Below are positions 57,481 through 64,000 of a DNA stretch of 64,000 nucleotides, in pieces; the stretch's first letter is position 1, and the number at the start of each line of letters is the position of its first letter. The DNA lies in assembly GCA_039000515.1 (NCBI GenBank), contig JBCFYV010000012.1:91951588-92015587 (forward strand), read 5' to 3'. Made by a program: the position numbers and the translations under genes. The notes under the pieces were generated by a model. The model saw only the letters and a list, made by a program, of their open reading frames with translations. It made no database searches and was not told the DNA's origin. This stretch comes from Timema cristinae (Eukaryota; Arthropoda; Insecta; Phasmatodea; Timematidae).

Positions 57481-58581
57481 TCGTTTAATAAATTGTTATG
57501 TGTCTTGTACTTTAACTTTTTGTAACCATGCAGCCACCTCATATATTTAGGAGGGTTCACTATTTCAGTACTCAATATCTTTAATACAATTTTTGCGCAA
57601 GTAATACAAAGGAAGCTAATTAACTATTATGAGACCAAATATATATTTTATTAGCACCAATACGGTTTAGGATTGCTTCAAACATGGCTAAAGCTCCACT
57701 CTCTCTTGTAAGTGAAATACAACAATCTATTTATAAATTAAAATATATCACTTCTATCTTTATTGACCTCAAGGTTATTATATATATTATTATTTGTAAT
57801 ACCACGTTACACTAGTTGATAATGTTAAAAGAAGAACACGGAAATTGCTTGGTTTAAAAAAAAAGTATTTTCATAGCCAACAAGAAAAGCATGAATAATT
57901 TTGTGGATGTTAAAAAAATTATAATTATAAACAATTTTAATTATTATCTAAATAATTGATGTACGCCATATTATGTTAATGTCTGCAATATACTCCTATG
58001 TTATTATATGATCTCCATTCAGAGCTTTACTCAAGGAAATTAGTTGTAACATTAAACAATCAACAATTTAAAAAAACTATTTTTCATGTTAGTGCTGTTT
58101 TATTTTCTTAAGTGGCAATAAACTATAAGGGTACAATCCTTGTTATGTGATCCATGTTATTCTAGTCGTTTTAATGTGGAATATTTTGTTTCAGTGAAAA
58201 CCTATAATTAATAATATAAATATTAATTTTTCTAATACAAATTTGTGGTTTTTACTGATCAAATTAAAGAAATTATTCAAATTTGTTCAACAATTTAAAA
58301 TATACAGTACTTGTAGACTAATATTATTTATGTAGCCTAGATCATAAACACTTTTATAGTATAGGATTGGATGGATCAAATTTTCAAAGCTGCAACAATT
58401 ATTTTTAAACATGGAAACAAAAAATTGTTGGAAAGAAATATCTAAAATAAGAAAAGAAAAGGTATCCAGACATGATAATGAAGGTCTAAATGACAAACAC
58501 TATTTTCAGTTAATAAACCATCCCGAATATCAACAAACACATTTTCGATCAACAAATGCAAGTGACGGGAATGTGCCACAG
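57481..58581. other. AT-rich stretch before the 58.6-kb exon
   Basis: No supported gene. An open frame at 58411-58599 ends in a stop in a different register from the exon that follows. It may be upstream coding sequence disrupted by an indel, or chance. Confidence 0.35.
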
Positions 58582-59147
58582 AAAATGAGGCCAATGTAAT
58601 AGAATTACAAAAAGATGAAGATTACTTAAAAAATGGAGAACAAGGTATGTTACAAAAGAAAAAAAAGAAACCAAGTAAAAAGATGGCAGCGGAAAGAAAA
58701 ATCCTTAGGGAGGAACAATATAGGAAAGAACTGGTTTCTCCCAAAAGTCAATCTGTAAAATTGGTTAAACCTGAATTCTTAAATTTTTTCTCTGACTGTG
58801 TGGGGAAATCGTCTGCTCAAGTTCAATATAATCCAACAGATCTGGCCTTTGATGAATCGGTGTTTCCTTCTCTTGATACAATTATGAAACCACCACAACA
58901 AAGAAGTAGTCTAGGGCATATGAGTGTAAACACTGGTACACAACTTTCAACTTTAGTAGGAATCTCTAGGGGTAGCCAATCCACAATCACAGAAAATGAT
59001 AAAAATAACCATAATCTAGCTCTGGAACAAAAAAGGAACTTAGAGTCAAAACTAAAGGCAACAGAAGATCTTTTGGAGCCAAAGGTGTCAAAAAAAAGAA
59101 CTATGCAAAGAGGACCCATATTGATTGACATTTCCAAAATCATTAAG
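58582..59147 (+). CDS. Probable internal exon of a basic, Lys-rich protein (possibly SECISBP2-like)
   Basis: An open frame runs from just after a TGA at 58563 to a GTATGA donor at 59148; the exon ends in phase 0. A weak CCACAG acceptor at 58576-58581 could start it. The product has QKKKKKPSKKMAAERK, then VKPEFLNFF, FDESVFPSL, a Ser/Thr-rich middle and a final RGPILIDISKIIK. A Lys-run segment followed by an F-P-x-L motif and a short P-x-x-hydrophobic-D-hydrophobic block recalls the middle of selenocysteine-insertion-sequence binding protein 2. That is only a faint resemblance, without the L7Ae RNA-binding domain in view. The function is unassigned. Neighbouring exons were not found. Confidence 0.4.
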
Positions 59148-59574
59148 GTATGATACTGGTAAATTAAATTTATTATTTTAATTTACTTTCATTAAAGTAA
59201 GAGTCTTGATGCACCCTGAAAATTGGAGTACATTTCATTTAAATTCTACCTTCATATCCACCATGTATAACTGTAAAGTTATATAAAGCCTTGACAAATA
59301 GTAAAAAAAACATACACACAAACAAGCTAAGCTTAGTTGTGTTGTTTGTAAAATGCAGAAACATGGAGTGTCTCATTGGCGAACACCTCGCTTTTAAACT
59401 CATTTTGCTCAGACTATTTTAAGAGTAGGCCTACTTTTAACACTTAATTATCCTCTTCACTTATTGTTTTGGTGGTTTTTTTACTGGTTTTATACTTTAA
59501 CATTGCGGTACAATACTTGGCACAAGTTTTTCTACACATTGTATGACAAGTTGTAATGGTAAAAATATATTAAC

Positions 59575-59760
59575 CCGCTTCAGTGGCCTTGTGGTATAAT
59601 GCACTACTCTGGTGTTGGACTAGACTGCTGAAGACAGGGATATCAGGGTTCGATCTTGGTCGGGCGCACACTGAAGGTGGTTTCCCCCAAATGGTTTTCC
59701 ACTCCTTTCATGCAAATGTGGGTGCACTTCCTATGATTAAACCTTCCTAATTCCTAAACT
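59575..59760 (+). repeat. SINE type B, plus strand, 3' truncated
   Basis: Head CTTCAGTGGCCTTGTGGTAT, B box GGGTTCGATCTTGGTCGGG, body GGTGGTTTCCCCCAAATGG and GCAAATGTGGGTGCA. The common tail is missing. Confidence 0.7.
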
Positions 59761-59844
59761 GGCCACCATACAAACTGCTAGACAACTAACTGTTTGACAA
59801 GCTATAAAAAATTATTTATTATTTATTATTTTATTATTATTATT

Positions 59845-60145
59845 TTCAAGTGGCTGACACGACTTGGACCAACTGCTAGACAAGCTCATGTATAGGAGTA
59901 CAAAGTGATAGACAACCAAGTGGTCGACACAAAAGAACAAATCTTTAAACAGACTAACTGCTAGACACGAAGAAATTACATGGACCAAATGATCGACACG
60001 AGTTGGACCATGTGATAGACAAGCTCCCATATAAGAGGACAAAGTGATAAACAGCCAAGCGGCCGACACGAGAGGACCAATTGCTTGACAAACATCGAGA
60101 TGAATCCAGTTAAGAGTGTCTCAAGTGACAGACAAGTTATTTCAA
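59845..60145 (+). repeat. Irregular array of GACA-containing motifs (left arm)
   Basis: About eleven related words of the form CCAA.TG.T.GACA (for example CCAACTGCTAGACA, CCAAGTGGTCGACA, CCAATTGCTTGACA) are joined by linkers of variable length. It ends with CCAGTTAAGAGTG and AAGTGACAGACAAGTTA. An inverted counterpart lies at 61546-61850. Non-coding. Confidence 0.7.
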
Positions 60146-60835
60146 AACTAACAAAGTCATAAACATGGTAGTAGTGTTTGAAATGACAGTTCTGGACCAC
60201 TTTCTCCCATAAGGTTAACATTGATCCACCACATTGAATGGGGTGGATCAGTTTCTCCTCTAACCTAAACTAGCCTAGCCTAACCTCAACAGGCTCTTAA
60301 TTACACGAGAGTACCTTATGTCCTGTATTTATCGTTCTACCCCTTGCAGCCCCCTCCTCCCTCGAGTCTAGATTCCAACCTCCATCTCGTACTCTCCTCC
60401 CAGCTTTTATCCCCTTCTCTTACCATGCCCTTCAATCACTCCTATCCCCTCCTCCCAGTCTGATACCCCCAGTGTTGATCTGCACAAATTCCAGTCCCCA
60501 TCCTGTACTCTTACCTCTTTTAAGCCATAAAACTTCCTGTATCCATCCTGAGCAAGAGGTAGTCTGGCTCGATCATGACTGCTGATCCCATCCAGGTCCA
60601 ATCCATCCTGTTACCACCCACCCCGCTTACAGCTGGTCTTAAACCTTGAGCTTAGATACTGTACCTTAAACGATGTATCCATCATCTTACCACTCACTCC
60701 TTGATACCTGATGGCTTAGATCTTGTACCTTAAACAATATGTCCTTTCTGCTTACCACACATCCCTCAAAATATTTTGAAATGGTACGAAATAATTATGC
60801 ATTATTCTCCACCCAACACTTCAAACGCCGAGACC
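60146..60835. other. Interior between the two GACA arrays, left part
   Basis: CT-rich sequence with a CTAACCTAAACTAGCCTAGC run at about 60260. Blocks at 60600-60770 (GTACCTTAAAC.ATGT and CTTACCAC.C) are duplicated with divergence. No gene supported. Confidence 0.4.
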
Positions 60836-60837
60836 AT

Positions 60838-61037
60838 TCATCAGGGTTCGATCCCAGTTGGGTGGACTGAAGGTGGAGTTTCATAAATGGTTTTACACTC
60901 TCACTCCATGAAAACTTGGATGCAGTTCCTCTAAATTCAACCTGACTCATCCCTAAACACATTAGCATAGTTAGTATATAGGTATATGACCCGAACGGGT
61001 AGTAACTCTCTAGTAGGTATAACACGGTGCTAAAAAT
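60838..61037 (+). repeat. SINE type B, 5' truncated, with tail
   Basis: It starts at the B box (CAGGGTTCGATCCCAGTTGG), passes through TGGTTTTACACTCTC and ends in GACCCGAACGGGTAGTAACT, then ACGGTGCTAAAAATT. The tail contains a small internal duplication (CTCTAGTAGGTATAA). Confidence 0.65.
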
Positions 61038-61545
61038 TAAAAATTTGTTGCTCTAAGTATACAGGCTGGATATTAAAATTATCTCTTTGAAAAACAATAA
61101 AAATCGTTTTTATTGTCGCTCATTGCTGGTTACTAATTTTATGTACTATTTTAAAACTTGTCAAATTTAAAGTTTTAAGAAATGGCCAGCTAAGGAATGT
61201 TTACTCAATGGTTTTCAACTCTTTCTTCATGAAAAAGTGGGTATATTTTCTCTAAATTATACCCTCCTAAACTCCAATCTATTAATATAAAAATAAGATA
61301 ATTTATACGTGTGGACCAACGCTCATTGTTCTTTAATGTTGCAGCCAGCTTTGCAGAATTAATTGCGACTTTCATTTAGTGATATTATTTTATAAGGTCA
61401 TCCCCATTAGTTCGAGTTATTCTCACCTGCATTTTTACTTTACCAAACCCTACAAAAATATATCAAGAAGTGTGAGGTAAAGATGACAAGTAGGGGAAAA
61501 TAAAAATAAATGAGTGTAAACGAGGACAATCGTGCATTGAATTAA

Positions 61546-61850
61546 CTTTTCTGTCACTTAGCCCACTCTTAACTGGATGATATCAAAGTTTTTCGAGCAA
61601 TTGGTCCTCTGTATTGATCGCTTGGTTGTCTATCACTTTGTACTCCTATACATGAGCTTGTCTAGCAGTTGGTCCTAGTCGTGTCAGCCACTTGATTCAC
61701 CCAACATTCCAAATAATTGTTTTTATTTTGTCTACTGGTTGGTTGACTATCACATGGTCGAGCTTGTGTCGATCGCTTGGTCCACATCGTTTCTTCGTGT
61801 CTAGCAGTTGACTGTCTACCTCTTTTGTCCTCTCGTGTCTATTACTTTAC
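61546..61850 (-). repeat. Irregular array of GACA-containing motifs (right arm)
   Basis: Read on the minus strand, the same CCAA.TG.T.GACA words and variable linkers appear. A stretch of over 60 bp (from CAAGTGGCTGACACGAC through GAGTACAAAGTGATAGACAA) is almost identical to the left arm. The end CCAGTTAAGAGTGGG then AAGTGACAGA also matches. Confidence 0.7.
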
Positions 61851-61874
61851 CTGATCCCCCTAAACTGTTAGTGT

Positions 61875-61935
61875 TAATTATCACATAAAAACTAATAACC
61901 CCAATGGGTAGTAAGAAGGGTGCTAAAAATATATA
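61875..61935 (+). repeat. SINE tail fragment
   Basis: AACCCCAATGGGTAGTAAGA then GGGTGCTAA and a TA-rich run are a decayed common tail without head or body. Confidence 0.55.
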
Positions 61936-62080
61936 TAATATTATATAACATCTTTTCACACTTATCCCCTCCACATTTATTTAAGACATTTATTTAAAGT
62001 GACACACTTTCAAAATAATCAACGGAAACTTGTAAGCCTAATGTATTGTAAGAAAACAGAAAAAATATTTAACTTAATTT

Positions 62081-62334
62081 TTTTATTTAGCACCGCGTCT
62101 TACTACCCGTTCGGGTTATACGCTTTAAGTACTAATTACGATAATGGATATAGGAATTGGGAAGGTTGAATTAGAGGAAGTTAACCCACATTTGCGTGGA
62201 GGGAGAGTGGAAAACCATTTAGGAAAAACCACCCCCAGTTCACCCGACCGAGATTTGAACATCGATCTCCCCGTCCTCAGCAGTCAAGATAAACACGACA
62301 AGCGGGTTAGCCAACTACGCCACCGAGGTGGGTC
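62081..62334 (-). repeat. SINE type B, full-length minus-strand copy
   Basis: Nearly the same as 47056-47321: common tail (TAGCACCGCGTCTTACTACC), GGAAGGTTGAATTAGAGGAA, AACCATTTAGGAAAAACCAC, and a tRNA-like head ending GCCACCGAGGTGGGT. AACTTAA occurs on both sides. Confidence 0.85.
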
Positions 62335-62559
62335 AACTTAAATTTGCATTTTTTTTTAATACTGATGGTTGTTTAATGAATCTGTCAATTAGGACCTTAT
62401 AGATTAGCTTCGCCAAATGAATAGGTACTTATAGGCCTACCCCAATTTTTTTCATATTGGAGAGTTGGAAGATGTTTAAAAAATTCAACCATATTTTTTT
62501 GCGGTCAACATTGATAACATTTTACTATGATTAGTGTTATTTTATAGGTATTTTAATAT

Positions 62560-62840
62560 ATCCATTAGTATATAAGCCGAACAGATAGTAAGACCTCGGT
62601 ATCATGGGGTAAAGGGATCGCTTTAGGACCCAATGTTCATGGGTTCAAACTCAGCTGGGGTCTACATATTTTTCTTTAGTGATAAAAATCCATATCATAA
62701 CTTCCTTCGGAGGGGAAGTAAAGCCATTGGTCTTATGTCAATAATGATATGTTAAAGAACCCTGCAAGGTATGTGAGAATACCTTACTCGGCAAATTTGA
62801 TACGGTAAGCCCTTTCACTTTACTTCATAGACCTTCTTAT
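62560..62840 (+). repeat. SINE type D with conserved central segment, after a SINE tail fragment
   Basis: 62567-62600 is a decayed common tail. From about 62602 a different tRNA-like head follows (A box ATGGGGTAAAGGGAT, B box GGGTTCAAACTC). Then comes a central segment CTTCGGAGGGGAAGTAAAGC, CATTGGTC and TTAAAGAACCCTGC. A central block of this appearance recurs in SINEs of many animals. Only one copy is present here. Confidence 0.6.
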
Positions 62841-63133
62841 TATTATTATTAGCACCGCATCTTTCTACCCTTTGGGTTATACGCATTATGCTAATGTGTA
62901 ATGGTAGGGTGATGTGAGATGAAAAGGAGGACCTACAGTTTATCGTGGAATCCGAACCACAGTGGAGGCCTGGCATTCCCCACATTCACAAGTTGTGATT
63001 AATACACGTCTTGTCAGAGGTGAAGGAAGTGTTTGGCAATAAGATAAACCTGTGCCGGGACTGAGGATTGAACCCCGGACCCCAGCACAGAAGTCCGACA
63101 CCTTACCCCTAGACCGCCAGGTCACCCTATATA
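62839..63133 (-). repeat. SINE type A, full-length minus-strand copy
   Basis: Reversed head GGTGACCTGGCGGTCTAGGG, B box GGTTCAATCCTC, common tail shortened (AACCCAAAGGGTAGAAAGAT then GCGGTGCTAATAATAATAAT). Target duplication TAGACCTTCTT / TAGACATTCTT at 62828-62838 and 63134-63144. Confidence 0.85.
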
Positions 63134-63394
63134 TAGACATTCTTGTGTGTTGATATAATCAGTCAGTTCCGAAAGTGCACATTAACTATCTTAAATAAAA
63201 TATAGCTATCATAAGTAACAATTGCGAATAATAATATCTGAATTATGAATACGTAAAAGTAACATGGATCTAGTAACTTTTTCTAGCTGTCAGATATATC
63301 CTTATAGGATAATTGAGTGAGAAGTTATCTGACAGTTGCAAAAGTTACAAGACATCCACACAACACAGCAACCTAACCAATCAAATAAATTGGG

Positions 63395-63500
63395 GAAGAA
63401 TGAAGAGAGAATGGAAAACCATTTAGAAAAAACTCTCACATTACCTACCGAGATTCAAACTTCGACCTCCTTGTTATCGGCAATCCGATTTATTAGTCTA
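63395..63500 (-). repeat. SINE type B fragment
   Basis: GGAAAACCATTTAGAAAAAAC and a B box in reverse (ACCGAGATTCAAACTTCG) match the body and head of type B copies. Truncated at both ends. Confidence 0.5.
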
Positions 63501-63825
63501 TTGTGAGAGTGGTTACTTGGATCATGTGACTACCAGTTATGGTCACAGATCACCAATAGAAAATGCTTTCAAACTTGTGCCTAAAGATATCTCTATATTT
63601 AAGTATGTTCGTGTATTTGGTTAATTATCTAAATTTTTTCCACACCAACAAATGACGAGTTATTGTCTCTTGACTTCAGAACTATTATATTACTCTGGGA
63701 GGCTATTTATATAATCTAAGTTTTGATATTTTTAAAATACTTTATTCTTATATTTACTAAACAATTTTTTTTACATCCATTATTATTTGCATCCTGTGGC
63801 TTGTCATTTTTTTATTCAATCCATA

Positions 63826-64000
63826 TACGAGGGCAGTTCGGGAAGTAACCTCCGTTTGGCTGTAAATAAAAAACTTGCATATAAAAATATTTTATTTTAT
63901 ACATCTTAAAACTACAGCTTTTTACTATTTTTCAACATAGTCAACATTTAAATCTAAGCATTTGTCATAACGTTTCACTAATTTACAAATTCCTTCATAA
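63826..64000 (-). mobile_element. mariner-type transposon, 3' end, cut by the window edge
   Basis: TA at 63826-63827 is followed by CGAGGGCAGTTCGGGAAGTA, a mariner-type terminal repeat. On the minus strand the transposase reading enters from the right edge and ends at a stop at 63927..63925. Its last residues are KRYDKCLDLNVDYVEK, the usual C-terminus of mariner transposases. The catalytic part lies outside the window, so intactness cannot be judged. Confidence 0.85.
63925..64000 (-). CDS. mariner transposase, C-terminal fragment
   Basis: 24 codons ending YEGICKLVKRYDKCL..DYVEK then TAG. This matches the extreme C-terminus of the mariner transposase family (KRYDKCL..GDYVEK). Open to the window edge. 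Confidence 0.8.
   Translation of the reverse strand, partial: YEGICKLVKRYDKCLDLNVDYVEK

Noticed and set aside
59845..61850. CRISPR-like array
   Set aside because: The repeated words are degenerate, the spacing is irregular and partly inverted, there are no cas genes and the genome is eukaryotic.

Overview
This is an AT-rich (roughly one third G+C by eye), intron-rich, transposon-laden animal nuclear window, almost certainly from an insect. The strongest lineage signal is a ZAD-type C2H2 zinc-finger gene, since ZAD is an arthropod domain that is strongly expanded in insects. The transposon complement (Copia with the half-tRNA-iMet type primer site, Jockey-like LINEs, mariner, hAT, Harbinger-like MITEs and several tRNA-headed SINEs) fits a large hemimetabolous, perhaps hemipteran, genome; that last guess is weak. 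There is no bacterial-style operon structure and no CRISPR array.

Host genes, left to right. (1) On the minus strand at 701-2664 lie the first two coding exons of a KCTD3/SHKBP1-type BTB (T1) protein; the rest runs off the left edge. (2) At 9827-10396 is an intact single-exon LSM12. (3) On the minus strand at 18518-18799 is a 93-residue SMIM12 homologue. (4) On the plus strand at 27991-44406 is an eight-exon ZAD plus C2H2 gene whose exons join in frame to 1067 codons before the stop and carry about 18 zinc fingers. Its introns hold a 615-bp solo LTR, two copies of a TTAA-flanked MITE, satellite-like repeats and, in the last intron, a 3.27-kb hAT-type transposon with an open 789-aa transposase-like ORF. 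(5) At 58582-59147 is one likely exon of an unrecognised basic protein, possibly SECISBP2-like. A degenerate THAP-domain relic lies at 55742-57480.

The rest is largely repeats. Decayed non-LTR elements occupy 3.4-6.5 kb (gag-like ORF1 plus endonuclease), 7.5-9.3 kb (Jockey-like RT with a broken catalytic motif) and 19.7-22.7 kb. Four tRNA-headed SINE types are spread through the window; two of them share one 3' tail. At 48.2-54.0 kb three elements are nested like dolls, each with its own target-site duplication: a Harbinger-like MITE (TAA) contains a hAT MITE (GCATAATG), which contains a Copia element (GAGCT). The Copia LTRs look identical and its coding region has one visible break, so it is the youngest layer. 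A second copy of the hAT MITE follows at 54.3-55.2 kb. At 59.8-61.9 kb two inverted arrays of an irregular GACA-containing motif flank about 1.4 kb and are the least explained structure here. A mariner element runs off the right edge.

There is no coordinated gene cluster. The host genes are unrelated housekeeping or regulatory genes separated by repeats. All coordinates, motif counts and identities were judged by eye without any search.
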